NCBI GenBank assembly: GCA_964036045.1
Contig: OZ038378.1
Location: 54,867,995-54,931,994 of the forward strand
DNA from: Eutreptiella sp. 'Long Island Sound 2002'
Taxonomy: Eukaryota; Euglenozoa; Euglenophyceae; Eutreptiales; Eutreptiaceae
Direction: 5' to 3'
DNA: 64,000 nucleotides
Position 1 is the first letter of the stretch. Each line of letters opens with the position of its first letter. Of this stretch, positions 28,586-41,500 are shown one piece after another. The position numbers were made by a program, and so were the translations under genes. Under the pieces are notes generated by a model. The model worked only from the letters and a program-made list of their open reading frames with translations. It was not told the origin of the DNA and did no database searches.

Positions 28586-29655
28586 GGTGGTGGCGGCCCT
28601 GAAACACTTTTTAAATGGCTTCAATGGTATGCACCACATCTTTTTTTAAGTCCAGCACCCTCAAAAATAAGCAGGGGGGCACAAACTAACCACCCGGACC
28701 CAGAAAAAACTGATTTGGGCTAAAAATTGGCATTTTTTGGCCATTTTTGGGTGAAAAATGATGTTTTTTTGGTGGTGGCGGCCCTGAAACACTTGTTCAA
28801 TGGCTTCAATGCCACGCGGCACATCTTTTTCTGAGTCCAGCACCCTCAAAATAGGGTAGGGGGGGGACCAACTGACCAGCCGGACCCAAAAAACCCTGAT
28901 TTGGCTAAAAATTGGCATTTTTTTGCCATTTTCCGGCGAAAAATGTTTTTTTTTGGTGTTGGCGCCCCCGAAACACGTGTGCAATGGCACCAATGGCATG
29001 CAACACATCTTTTTTTTAGTCCAGCACCCTCAAAATAGGCATGGGGGGCACAAACTAACCACCCGGACCCAGAAAATACTGATTTGGGCTAAAAATTGGC
29101 ATTTTTTTTGCCATTTTTGGGTGAAAAATGGTGTTTTTTTGGTGCCGGCGGCCCTGAATAACTTGTTCAATGGCTTAAATGGCATGCAGCACATCTTTTT
29201 CTGATTCCAGCACCCTCAAAATAGGGTAGGGGGGGGACCAACTGACCAGCCAGACCCAGAAAACCCTGATTTGGGCTAAAAATTGGCATTTTTTGGCCAT
29301 TTTCCGGCGAAAAATGTTTTTTTTTGGTGGTGACGCCCCTGCAACACGCGTGCATTGGCTTCAATGGCATGAAAGACATCTTTTTCTGAGTTCAGCACCC
29401 TCAAAATAGGGTAGCAGGGGCACGAGTTGACCACCCAGACCCAGAAAACCCTGATTTGGGCCCAAAATTGGCATTTTTTGGCCATTTTTGGGTGAAAAAT
29501 GGTGTTTTTTCGTGGTGGCGGCCTTGAAACACTTGTTAAATGGCTTAAACGGCATGCAACACATCTTTTTTTTGGTCCGGCACCCTCAAAATAGGCTAGG
29601 GGGGGGCCGAACTGACCACCCGTACCCAGAAAACACTGATTTGGGCTAAAAATAT
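28586..29655. repeat. 185-bp satellite, six units in strict A/B alternation
   Basis: Units start near 28,586, 28,771, 28,955, 29,141, 29,326 and 29,511 (184-186 bp). Each has GGCGGCCCTGAAACACTTGT, TCCAGCACCCTCAAAATAGG, CCCAGAAAA and GATTTGGGCTAAAAATTGGC. The tails alternate between TTTTTGGGTGAAAAATG and TTTTCCGGCGAAAAATG, giving a ~370-bp higher-order unit. The last unit is truncated. Confidence 0.92.
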
Positions 29656-31588
29656 GACAATGACAGTATCTGAGCGGTGGCTGAGGCGCACAGGACTGGA
29701 AGCATGCACATGGGGCGCAATCCAGTTCAGATGGCCGCACATCGATTTCACAATGCCCAGGGTGGCGTGAAATTGTCTGAAAAGTGCACGCAAGCCACTC
29801 AGCCCGCTTTAACCCACCAAAGCTGCAGATCCTGGGTACGCAACCACCCTCTGACACCACCCCCGTACGCGGAAGCGAAGGGGACCTCCCAAATCAACGA
29901 CAGATTTGAAAGCAGGATGTGGGGCAGAGAACGGGGGCAGGGCTGGAAGTGCAGAGGCCAGCTTCGGCTGCAGCCCTTTTGTGCAGGCAGGTTTCACGTC
30001 TTGTGTGCGCACTTTGCTTCGACTGCATTGTTTGTCTTGGATCTGGACTGCTCTGTGAAAACATTGCTGTGGACCTTAAGTCTGGCCTTGCGATCGGTTT
30101 GCAAACATATTGTGCATGCGTGGCAGCAAATTCCTTCCCCACCTCCTACATTCCTCGAGGTGTGGGTGCGATCTGGGATCCTGAGCGGATGTTGGAACCC
30201 TGAAGCCACTCTTCTCTCAAATCGCTGCATAAAAAAAACACAGGTAGTCCGCATGACATGGGGCACGGGGCCTGCACATGTGGAACTACCTTGAAGCCGC
30301 GCTGCATCGAATTGCATGCATTCAGCGGCGCGGCGGCGCATGTAGACGGGCAATCGAGTCAATCATATGCACTGGTACGGCAGCAGAAGCTTGTTGATCC
30401 CAACAATTGTGAGGATTTCTCGGGCGCTTTGTTTGCCACACCCGTTCAACAGCGCGTATCACACTGTCAGTAATTGCGTCGTTCACTGTAGTTTCACAAA
30501 CTTCTCAATTGCATCCGCCATGCCTGGTGTCCACTGCCTATATTTCAGCAACCACCGCCCGTCCCCTTCTTGGTATCGTATACATTCGGCACATTCGGCT
30601 AGCAGGCTGCCTGCCCGGCATCCTCAGCAGCGGCTGTGTCACCGAGGGCATACAGGACTGCTTCATGGGCAACACCCACGTGGGAGGAGTACAAACGCCG
30701 AGCCAGTGTCCCCAGCTCCTTTTGTGCAACCTTGATATCCCCTGAGCAGAGAGAATAATTGTGCACAATCGTCCGCAGCGGACATGAATAAGTGTTTAGC
30801 GCCCAGCCCAACCCTCGTTGCTTTGTGTTTACCTGCACATGTCTGCTACTCGCCGAGTCTTGTTGCTTGCAATTACAGAGCTACATGTTGCTGACTGCCC
30901 GCTGCTGCGTGCCGCTTGTTTACATCGGAAAACAAGTAGAAGGATGTGAGCAATTGGGGAAGAGAAACAACACATGGCAGGTCTCAGTAAGAGGCGTGTG
31001 CATGAAACGGCGTCTGAACACTCTGCATTTGGCTGCTGCTTGCTCAATGCTGCAGGCGCGCGGCGCTTGCTGGGCTTGTGTGGCCGCCACCGCCACATGT
31101 GTTGGGCGGGCTGGGCGATATTTGCTGGTGCCCATGGTGCAGCTGACAAAGCTGCTTGTTGCCACCTTCCTGCTGTGCTGCATATTGGCTGCTCGCTCAG
31201 CGTGCCACTGGCTGTTCGTTGCGTGCGGGTTCATTGTGCGATTGTCGACATGTCTTGGAAAAAACAGAGGGCAACCACACCTTTCTCCTGCCCCACACCA
31301 CCCCAAACCATCCGGCACCACGGAGGTAAGTTCCCGGTGCATCTAACCAAAGATCGGCAACGGCCATTCATCACACCCCATGTGCAGCCTGTTGGCCCTT
31401 GTGCGTGGCCCCACCCCATCAACTCAGAGGCACATTCAACAAACCACTGCCTTCGCACACTGAGGTGCGGAGAGGCCTCAGGAAAATTTTTCGCAATTTG
31501 ATGGGCAAGAAGGAGACGCCTCCCGCAGCTTACCCAACAAAGAGAGACAAACAAAGGCATCACTACAGTTAAAAACAATGTTGCAAAG
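29656..31588. other. unassigned sequence between two satellites
   Basis: Several medium open frames overlap on both strands with none showing a domain. Base composition is balanced. I see no RNA gene, inverted end or repeat here. Confidence 0.4.
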
Positions 31589-32815
31589 GGCACATACTAT
31601 TGGGTGGTAGCAGCACAACGCGGCCACCCACATTTCTTGTGGAGCACATACTGTTGGGTGGTAGCAGCACAACGCGACCATGCCCTTTGATTTTTTCTAA
31701 TTGCCCATGATCCAAACACCATCCATCTGTGAATGAGACCATGGCTTTTTCTTCAAAGATTAGCCTGAGATGCTTGCACCTGACTATGTGCATGCTCTCC
31801 CACCTTCCCACCCACATTTCTTGTGGAGCACATACTGTTGGGTGGTAGCAGCACAACGCGGCCATCCCCTTTGATTTTTTCTCTCTGCCAAAGATGCAAA
31901 CACCATCAATCTGTCAATGAGACCATGGCTTTTTCTTCAAAGATTAGCCTGAAATGCTTGCACTTGACTATGTGCATGCTCTCCCACCTCCCCACCCACA
32001 TTTCTTGTGGAGCACATACTGTTGAGTGGTAGCAGCACAACGCGACCATCCCCTTTGATTTTTTCTAATTGCCCATGATCCAAACGCCATCAATCTTTGA
32101 ATGAGACCATGGCTTTTTCATCAAAGATTAGCCTGAACCGCTTGCACTTGAGTATGTGCATGCTCTCCCACCTCCCCACCCACATTTCTTGTGGAGCACA
32201 TACTGTTGGGTGGTAGCAGCACAACGCGGCCATTCCATTTGATTTTTTCTCATTGCCAATGATCAAAATACCATCAATCTTTGAATGAGACCATGGCTTT
32301 TTCTTCAAAGATTAGCCTGAAATGCTTGCACTTGACTATGTGCATGCTCTCCCACCGCCCCACCCACATTTCTTGTGGAGCACATACTGTTGGGTGGTAG
32401 CAGCACAACGCGGCCATCCGCTTTGATTTTTTCTCATTGCCAATGATCCAAACGCCATCAATCTGTGAATGAGACCATGGCTTTTTCTTCAAAGATTAGC
32501 CTGAAATGCTTTGTACTTGACTATGTGCATGCCCTCCCACGTCCGCACCAACATTTGTTGTGGAGCACATACTGTTGGGTGGTAATACCACAACGCGACC
32601 ATCCCCTTTGATTTTTTCTAATTGCCAATGATCCAAACACCATCAATCTGTGAATGAGACCATGGCTTTTTCTTCAAAGATTAGCCTAAAATGCTTTGTA
32701 CTTGCCTATGTGCATGCCCTCCCACCTCCCCTCCCACGTTTCTTGTGGAGGACATACTGTTGGGTGGTAGCAACACAATGCGGCCATCCCCTTTGATTTT
32801 TTCTAATGTCTTTCC
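31589..32815. repeat. 184-bp satellite, about seven units
   Basis: Units recur at about 31,627, 31,810, 31,995, 32,179, 32,363, 32,548 and 32,732, with a short partial unit before. Each has CCCACATTTCTTGTGGAGCA, GGTGGTAGCAGCACAACGCG, CCTTTGATTTTTTCT and CATGGCTTTTTCTTCAAAGA. Unrelated in sequence to the 185-bp satellite 2 kb upstream but almost the same period. Confidence 0.92.
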
Positions 32816-33106
32816 CATATTGTCCCTTCATTGCTCGACATCATGGCTCCCGTAGATGCAATTCGTACCAAAATTTCCCGGATTTGGACAATCACCCGTG
32901 GTTCACAACTTGAACTCCTATGCGATTGTGAGCGCGACCCTTCACCTTGCGAAACGTTGCATTGTCGCTTGCACAATTCGCAGTTCCAATTGAAACCCTC
33001 AGAACCAACTCAACGACACGGCGCATTGGTTGGGCCAGAAGAAGACAAACACTCGCAGGCATTCGCATACCACTTTTCTCGAAAACTATAATCCTCAGGA
33101 CCGTGC
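32816..33106. other. left flank of Ty3/gypsy element 1
   Basis: Unique sequence ending in GTGC (33,103-33,106), which is repeated at 58,444-58,447 as the target duplication. Joined to 58,448 this would be the pre-insertion site. No gene recognised. Confidence 0.5.
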
Positions 33107-35474
33107 TGAAGCCGGTTCGGACCCCTGTGGCCATCTTTGGGTCACTTGGGGTGTGTATCTATGTGCCGGCAAGCCGCCATTGGCTGATATCATACTCTCC
33201 CATCCACCTGACCTAACCCCGATGTGATAGTGTGATAGGTTTGGCCATTCCGGCTATGAGCGGCCATATTCAGTACCGAGGCGCCGCCAGCTGAGATTTA
33301 TATATCAGAATATCAGGAATCAACAGGGTTTTTTTATCATAATGTTTCCGTAATTTTTCCGCCTTCCGTTCTGATGGTCAATGTATCGGTGACTGTCAGT
33401 TGGCTCGCGATTTTGCGGTAACCGAATGGTTAACTGTTATTTACAGATATTTTGGCGGAAACCCCCATGAAGGGTCAGATTTCATCAGTAAAGGGTTCGT
33501 TGCTTCCGCATTTTTCATAATATACACTCGCAAAATTAATCCGATTTTTTCAGACCTTCAGAATCGGATTTTGGACTTCGACATCGCCGCACTTGATATG
33601 ATGAATCTCGAGTGGTCATACATTTTTCCCCGATCACGAATCATCCTTTCTTTTGTTGTGCCCTTCATTTTGCTCGGAGTTATAGTCGAAACAAAAGTGA
33701 TTCGTGAGACCACTTTGAAGAATCATATCTCCGGCTCACGGCGGGGAATATCAATTTTGAGAATTGGGTTGGAATCGCCTTGGTCTCAACTTAATTCAGG
33801 AAGCATCAAACGCTTTTGGTGTGTACACATGCCCGGTATAGCAAGGGATAATGGTCAAGAGGGTAGAAAGTGATATATAACTCTTGGACCGTGCAACCGA
33901 ATATTTTATTGCGACTTTCGAGTGTACCGCATGAGTGTTGGGGTTGCATAGCAACTTTCCTTGGGTTCCTACGTATTTTTAACGTGAAGTTATGTCCACG
34001 GAGGGACATGGCATATCATGGTGGGAGCCACCTTTTGAGGGTATGTGTTATATGCATGGTATGTGCTTCGATATGTTCACGCCCATGTTATATATCTCCG
34101 TTTGTAGGAAGATATATGGAGTCATACGTGGCAAGGGCTTCGCCCATGTCCCAATGGTGAACTCCATAGCGCTAGACTAAGTCTACCGCTCATATAGTGC
34201 ATGTGGGAGGGCTTACGGGGCGACCCACAAGCGCCAATATCAATTTTCCCATTTTCGTGGTGCGTGTTGGGAGGAGGTCCGAAGGTGTCCCTATGCGTCC
34301 ATGTGGGGATCCAAGTGGGGGGATTGTTTGCAAATGGTCCCAAGCAGGTCTGTTTTGAATCATAGGTTGATACCATGGGTGAGCGAAGTTATATACTATT
34401 GTAATTATCTTGAATTTGGCATTATTTGCATGTTTTTGACCTCATTTTATGCTCATTTTTGTATTTTATGTGCTCAACTGGTCGGCTAACAGTAAAGTGC
34501 CTAGAGATCTGTGAACTATGGTATGTTGCTTATATGTTGGCATATGCTTCGGTGTTGTACCTCACCATATGCCGGATCACATGGTCACTTTGGCGTGGCA
34601 CACGAGGCCTCACGAAATTAGGTCTCAAATTCATGAGTTGACTTGTGAAGCATGTCATGTACATAACCGGAGGGGTTTTGGAGCCAATGATGGGATATTC
34701 TTGGGCATGGACCTTTGGTCTATATCACCCTTGTATATTACGTTTCGGTTTGACACATGCATGGAGCATTTGGGTATTTGCCGTATGCATTTTTGAGTAT
34801 ATAATTGAATATTGGGCACTATGGTGTGTTTTGCCTGATTTTGTTAGGTTGTGAGGTCATCTTCATGGGGCAGTTCTCCAAGCCCATTCGACTCCAAGTC
34901 CAACCAAGGTTATGTCAGGGTAGGGCATGGTCCTGAGTGCCACTCTAGGCCATGACACGCCACCTCCCCTATTGGGCTAGGATTTAGAGGCTTGGGAGTG
35001 AACACATTTTTGGGGTTTATGTAGTGACTTTTGACACATGGCATTTAGCCATCCTATTTGACTGGGTTCAGGGCAACATGTTGGCGAGTCAAGGGAAGGT
35101 CTTGAGTCCAGGGAATGAGGGGTCTATGGCTGTGATTGTGTACGTTTCCATCTTTCCCCAACTTTGCTTTATTTGTGTTCATATGCCAATTTCAGGGCTT
35201 TCCTCTTTGGTGCAATTCTTGTACATGCCCGCCACCGTGAGACGACCGGTGTGCTGAACGGCAGCCCGCAGTGTGGATTGGACTGTGAATTGGGTTATTG
35301 TTGTATTTGTGGGATGTGGTTGCTGTTCAGGGTTGAAGGAGGATTTTATTTTCTATATTTTTGGATTTTGGACCCTGGATTTTGAGGAATGCAATCGCTG
35401 ATCAGGAGCAAGTCAGCAGGGGTGACAGGCGGAAGGGGCACAGCGGGGGCCGGTCCTGGTAGGGACCTTCTTTA
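33107..35474 (+). repeat. Ty3/gypsy element 1, 5' LTR (2,368 bp)
   Basis: Starts TGAAGCCGG and ends ACCTTCTTTA directly before the primer-binding site. Matches 43,967-45,330 plus 57,439-58,443 (2,369 bp) with a few percent divergence by eye. AT-rich segments at 33,297 (ATTTATATATCAG) and 33,872 (GATATATAAC) are candidate TATA boxes. A 157-codon frame without an ATG start (33,400-33,873) is open in both LTRs but has no recognised domain. Confidence 0.93.
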
Positions 35475-35486
35475 TGGTAGCAGAGG
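35475..35486 (+). promoter_or_regulatory. primer-binding site, initiator Met-tRNA type
   Basis: TGGTAGCAGAGG lies immediately after the 5' LTR. It is complementary to a tRNA 3' end CCTCTGCTACCA, the end found on eukaryotic initiator Met-tRNA. This fixes the LTR boundary. Confidence 0.85.
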
Positions 35487-35862
35487 CGTACCTGCTGCCC
35501 CTACCTACCGCCGACCCGGGGACTCTGGCCCCTATGAGCCCTGCCCAAGTACGCCCCGGGTGCGTATTGTGGAGTCGGTGGAGACCACGCCGGAGATTGG
35601 AGCCAGAGAAGAGCCGAGATGCTCAGGAGCATGGCGAACTCCGGAAGCTGAAGCCCGAAGAGAAGCACGACGTTCGGGAAGAGGAGGACTTGACAGGGAG
35701 GACCTGGTCTCCATGTGCGAGCGTCGCTGCCGAAAGGCATGCAACCTCCGCTCCGCCGCGGAGGACTCTGAGGAGACCTGCCATTGAGGCAGCAGTGGAG
35801 GACGGGCCCGGCGCTACCGGAAGTGCGGGTCACCCAAGCCCGCGGCAGGGGACGCCGGGGCT

Positions 35863-38505
35863 ATGTATACGGACCCTAGCCCGGTCAGGCTATGGGACTC
35901 CGAGGGGCACTCCGAGGGCTATCGGACGGCCTATGAGCAACCTTCGGAGTCGGAGGAGACGGCCAGACCGCCCACAAGGGCGAACACGGCCCCAGAACCC
36001 AGCCTGGAGCATGACGCCGACGCGTTGGAGAGGCCCGCCAGAGCCAGAACGGCGCCTGTGGCCCGGCACACGGAGCCAACATGGGATAGCATGGGCGACA
36101 CACCCATTGCGGAGGAGTCCGGGGCGCCGGGAATCGCGGGATGCGCCGGATCAGGTGGAAAGCACGCTGAGTGCCACTGCGAGCACGTGTCCTTCCTCAT
36201 GGGCAAGTACCCAAAGATGGGGATGGACGCCAACGTGCATCGCCTCGACAGCCTGGACAACGCGAAGGACGGCCTAGAGGAGGACGTCGCCGGGATCCTG
36301 GATGACCAGTCGGCCGCGGAGAGAGACATGGCGGAGCTGCGAGCGGAACGGGACTGGTACCGGGAGAATCTGGAGCTGGCCCTGGAGAAGCAGCAGCGAG
36401 TGGGGGACAGCCTCCTCCACCTGGTGGAGGACATGTCGGGACGCCTGAAAAGGCTAGAGGAGCTACAGCCCCTCGCCTCGGGTCCGGAGCTCCCGGCAAA
36501 GCCGGCCGCGGCAGAGCTGGTGGAGCGGGTTAAGACCCTCAGGAGCGCCATGGACAAACCCATGGGCGGCCCTGCAGAGGCACCCTACGCGCCTCCGCGT
36601 ATTGACCCGGGTGCGCTGCCGTTTGTTCTCATGTTCAGCGAATCCACAATGCTCGGGGAACACACGGCACCGGCTGGGTCCATGCGGGAAGGGCACGTAA
36701 CCACGGACCCGAGGAGCCTGACGGTACAAATATCCCATGCCGCCCAGGATCTACCGATCACTACGACTGCCCATGCAGTTTATGCGGAAGAGGAGATCCA
36801 GAGCCAGACCATGCAGGGGTGAACCATGGGAAGCGCCGACGGATATGGTCGAGGTCATCCAGGCGGAAACCTGTGGGCGAAGGACCCCAATACGGGGATA
36901 TGGACGGCCGGTGGAGCAAGTCCTTCCCGCATTCCAAACCCCATGGGTTCAGGCCCAACTGGACCGCACTCCGTGGAGGAGAGGGATGTACGGGGAGTGT
37001 ACTCATACCCCCCGGCCACAGGTGGTATCTGTCTCGGTGGAGTGGTGGCTGGTGACGTCGAAGACGCCATCAGGATTGACGACCTCAGGGGAATCAAAAT
37101 CCCCTACTATGATGGCAACCCCTCCAACCTGGACGACTTCATCCTGGATTGGGAGGACTTCGCCGAGGAGGTCGTTGGCGAGATGCGGGGAGCGCCGCGG
37201 GACAAGTGGGTATGTCGGACATTCCCACACCGGCTGGCGCAGGACCTGAAGGAGGAGCTGCGGGATCAGATCCGGGAAGGATTGATCCATACGGAGCAGG
37301 CCTGCCTCCAGTGGTTGGAGGATAATGAGCGGGTGGACACTGCGAATCAGAAGCTGGAGGACTTGTGGTCCATCCCGCTGCAGCTGGACCGCGGTGAGTT
37401 GCGGGTCCGGGAGTGGAACCGGTATCTGCTGAAGTACCCACGGAGCCTCAAGCTGGTTGAGGACTGGAACGAGTCCAGCGAGATCCGCCACCTGCTGAAG
37501 GACATCCTGCCCGGCCACTGGAAGAGGTGAGTGGAGGACGAGGAAAAGAAGCGAGCCAAGAAGCGGGTGGCGCTGAGGATCATGGCGGCGGAGGATACCC
37601 ATGCGGGTATCATGGAGTTCTTCAGGAGGAACCTGGGCGAGCCCAACCGGATGTTGGGACTGAAGAACGCCGTGTACGTGGAGGTATTTGGAGACACCAT
37701 GGGGCAAAGGTTGCTGCGCCTCAACAACGTGGAGTGGAGACGCGGGGAGCCGCTGATGATGCAGGTCATCTTCGCCCGCATGAGCCTGGACGGGATCGTG
37801 AAGTACATCACGGTGGAGTTGAAGCTCAATGCGAAGAACGAGGCCCACGTGCAGGATCGACATGGTCATGGATAACGAGGACACCGAGAAGACCGCCATC
37901 ATCGGGAGATCCAGGAGGACACGGCCAACTCCGCGGAGGATGGTAGTGGAACTGGCCAAGACCACTGGACCGGGTCCCGGGAGGATCAAGAGGAGGCCCA
38001 TTTCTTCGCGTTTGTGGCGCACAACGTGAGAGAACATGGGCAGGATCGGTCCAGATGGAACCGGATGGGACCCGAGAGGAGCAAAGGGCCAAGGAGGATC
38101 GGGAACCCACCGCTCTCGTTCCGGCAGTACAGGTCTCAGCACGACGGGTGCTGGGTCTGTTATGGCAAGGGAAACAACCATGCACACGACCACCGTCCGT
38201 GCAAGGTGTATGAGGCGGACAAGAAGGCCTACTTCGCCGCCCACCGGGAGAAGAAGCCGAAGGAGCAGCGGATTGCCGATTGGAAGGCGAAGGGCGGAGC
38301 CGGGGAAAAAGGCCAAGGCAAAGGCCAAAAGAAAGGCGGAGGAAGAGGCTATGGTGGTGGACCTGGCCAAGACCGGCGAGTGAGGTCGATCGAGGAGGTT
38401 GCTGAGGACATGTTGAGGACGTTGGAGGAACTCAAAGCCCAGCAACGTGGTGGACAAAGACCTGGCGGATCGCAGCCGGAAGGGGCTGCGGGAAGTCAAG
38501 TCTAG
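35863..38505 (+). pseudogene. element 1 gag region, one frame broken by four stops
   Basis: A single frame from the ATG at 35,863 shows: an N-terminal charged region; a coiled-coil stretch (residues around 36,270-36,480); a capsid-like section (IRIDDLRGIKIPYYDG ... DDFILDWEDF); and a nucleocapsid knuckle CWVC ... H ... C at 38,149-38,202 followed by a Lys/Gly-rich tail. It is interrupted by TGA 36,820-36,822, TGA 37,528-37,530, TAA 37,873-37,875 and TAG 38,503-38,505, after each of which the same frame continues with sensible protein. All four are one C-to-T change from CGA, CAA or CAG. The last lies at the gag-pol junction and could alternatively be a readthrough stop. Confidence 0.75.
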
Positions 38506-41500
38506 AGGAGCCCCCACGGGAGTGGGACCTCGGAGGTCTCTCCTCCGAAAATCAGTGGAATCCCCGAGGAATCAGAGGCACATCGGGTGCGGAAGAAGGC
38601 ATCGGAAGAGCCAAAACCACTGAGCTTCGCCACTCCCAACCCCTGGAGCGCCCTGCCAAGGGAAGTACATGTGGGTACGGGACATGGCAAGAAGGAAGGA
38701 GCGACCACGGAGAGCCCCGTGGATGGGCAGGACCAGCCCAAGATCTACACCATCCGTGACCATACCCTTGAAGTCCTGATGCACCCGGACGTGCTAGATA
38801 TTCATGCCGTGAGAGTCGTCCATACGCCTCATGGTGACGAGCGGCAGTTGCACTTGAAAGTGCGAGTACGGTGCGGACGAGAGGAGAAGGTGGTGGATGT
38901 GTTGGTGGATACGGGTGCCCAGGTGAGCCTGGTCCGGAGAGGGTTGTTCAAGGAGGAACTCCTGCAGCCCAGCCGGAGACCGGTCCGCCTGAAGGTCGCC
39001 AACGGAGAGATCATGGGTGGGGGCACCCATGAGGCCACTATCAGTATGGAGTTCTGGGAACATGAGCGCTTGAACCGCCCTGAACTGGCGAAGAGAAGCA
39101 CTCTATCCGGGAACTTCTATGTGGCCGACATTACAGATTGGGATATGATCATGGGGTATGACTTCATGGTGGCAAACGCCTTTGGAGCCCTTCCCCATCG
39201 TGCAACGCTGGTCCGGGAGGATGATGAATGCCTCACATGGCTGTCCACGGACTATGCATGCGGATCATCCCAATGGAATGCTGAGGAAGAGGATCGGATC
39301 GTCCAAGCGGTGCAAGCTGTGGGTGCCAAGTCCAGAGGAGACCGTGGAGTTCAGCTCACGGAGTATGGAATGGCGCCGCAGGTGTATGCCAGGATGATCC
39401 AGACGCTGGGAGCCGAAGCGCCTGAGACGGACGTCTTCGCTTCCCGGGCTGCCCCACTTTTGCCGAAGTGTAGGAGGCATTGGCATCGAGGAGACTCAGC
39501 CTGGCACAGGCATTGGGGTTTGAAGGAGTGGGGGCCCATGTATTGGCATGGCTCCCTGGACAATACCAGACGTACGGTGGAGAAGATCGTCGCGGATAGG
39601 GCGAAGGGGATCCTGGTCATAACCGGCATAGGATCCACCCCATGTCCGCTGGAGGGTCTCAAGTCGACGCTGGACTCCATCACCCTGAACGAGATGTCAT
39701 TCGGGCCACAGGAGGACTTGTTCATCGACGCCAAGGGTGTATCAATGCCCTCCCCGGGTCAAGCGTGGGGTACCAAGGCTTTCCTGGTGGATGGGGCGCA
39801 AGCCGAGCCCACGGGTGATGAAGCATTCATCCGTAGGGTGGAGGCGGTGCCCATGAAGGTCATGTTTGAGCCCAAGGAGGGGACGGATCAGCCTATTGAT
39901 GGCATTGACATCCTGTCCCACTCCGAGATCGACGACGTCGTCAACTACATGCGGATGGGGATGCACGACCGTGTGGCAGCCAAGAAGAGGCAGGCCATGG
40001 TCACATCTCCGCATTGGTGGGATGACAAGATGTTGGTCACCGGCAAGTACGAGAAGGATGAGTTCGTGGCGAGGGTCATGGATCACATCGCAGACCAATA
40101 TGATGGTCCGGTTGGGTCGGACCCGCCGACGTGGGATTTTCCAAGAATGGGGGCCGAGAGCGACAAGAACCAGCCCGATGCCGCAAATTTTCGAAGATTA
40201 TCGGTGGGAAGCGCGCCCCACGACGATGAAGACGGCATATCGGACGAGGAGAAGCCGGACTCGGACCCGGAAGAGGCCTATACCGCAGTGCGGTCGGTTG
40301 TATCGATACCGGAGCAAGCGGCTGAAGAGGCCCAGGAGAACCCGAAGGTCGCCGAGCTGAAGGAGAGGCTGATCAATGCCTATCCGCGGCTATTCAGTGG
40401 CGTCGCCAACAAGAACCCTCCAGATCGTGGGAGGTTTGGCACAAAGAGGATCAAGCTGAAGCCGAACCCCAAGATCTATCGTCATCGGGATTACCAACTT
40501 CAGGGCGATCGGGCCGAGGCCATGAAGAAGCTGTTGGCCGAGTTCATTGAGCGGGGATGGATCGAACCCTCCGACAGTGAGTGGGCCAGCCCAGCCTTCA
40601 TCGTGCCCAAGAAGGAGAAGGGCGAGTGGAGGTTGGTGGTTGATTACAGAGGTTTGAACGAGCAGACCGAGCACGACGCGTACTCGCTTCCCCTGATCGA
40701 CTCCATCCTCCAAAAAACAACAGAAAAAGCGGATTTTCACGGTGTTAGACCTGAAACACGGCTATGGCCAGATGCCGCTACACCCGGACTCCAGGCCCTG
40801 CACAGCGATGTCAATGCCGCTGGGGCGCATGCAGTGGAAAGTGGTGCCTATGGGCGCCAAGAATGGCAACGCCGCTTTCCAGCGCATGATGGAGGACCTA
40901 CTCGGTCCGGTCCGGGACTGTGCCGACCCTTTTGTGGATGACATCATCATCGGGTCCGGCACGGAAAATATGACGGAGGACGAGCTCATCGAAGCGCATG
41001 AGAAGGATCTGCGCCGAGTGCTCAGTGAGCTGGACAAGCACAACATGGTGTGCAAGCCCACCAAAGCCTCACTCTTCTTGAAGGAAGTGGAGTTCGCGGG
41101 TCACGTGGTTAATCACGGGCAATGCCGTCCCATGCCTGGGAAGCTGGCGTCCCTGCACCATTGGGAAAAGCCCCAGACCATCAGCGAACTCCGGTCCTTC
41201 ATGGGGTTCTGCAATTACTATTCGGGCTATGTCCGGATGTATGCAGAACTCTCGGGGCCGCTGCACAAGATGCTGCAGGTGGGCAAGTTCGATGGCCGGA
41301 AGGGGAGCAAGAGGAAGCTTGCCTGGACCCCTGAGGCTGAGGATGCGTTCAACCGCCTGAGGGAGCAACTCCTGGGGCAGTTGGGGCTGTTCCTGGTGGA
41401 CCCGGACAAGGGATTCGTGCTACGAACAGACGCCTCGGACTACGCCGTGGGGGCAGTCCTCGAGCAAGTCCGGGACGACGGGACTCATGTTCCCGTGGCG

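Noticed and set aside
7490-33000. CRISPR array
   Set aside because: The tandem repeats are contiguous satellites without unique spacers, and the DNA is eukaryotic.
36820-37530. Reassigned TGA (sense codon) genetic code
   Set aside because: TGA also ends the piggyBac and KDZ-like transposase genes at sensible places, and TAA/TAG interrupt the same retroelement frames, so decay explains it better.
37003-38517. 504-codon minus-strand frame
   Set aside because: Antisense shadow of the element 1 gag region, which has a knuckle and capsid features on the plus strand.
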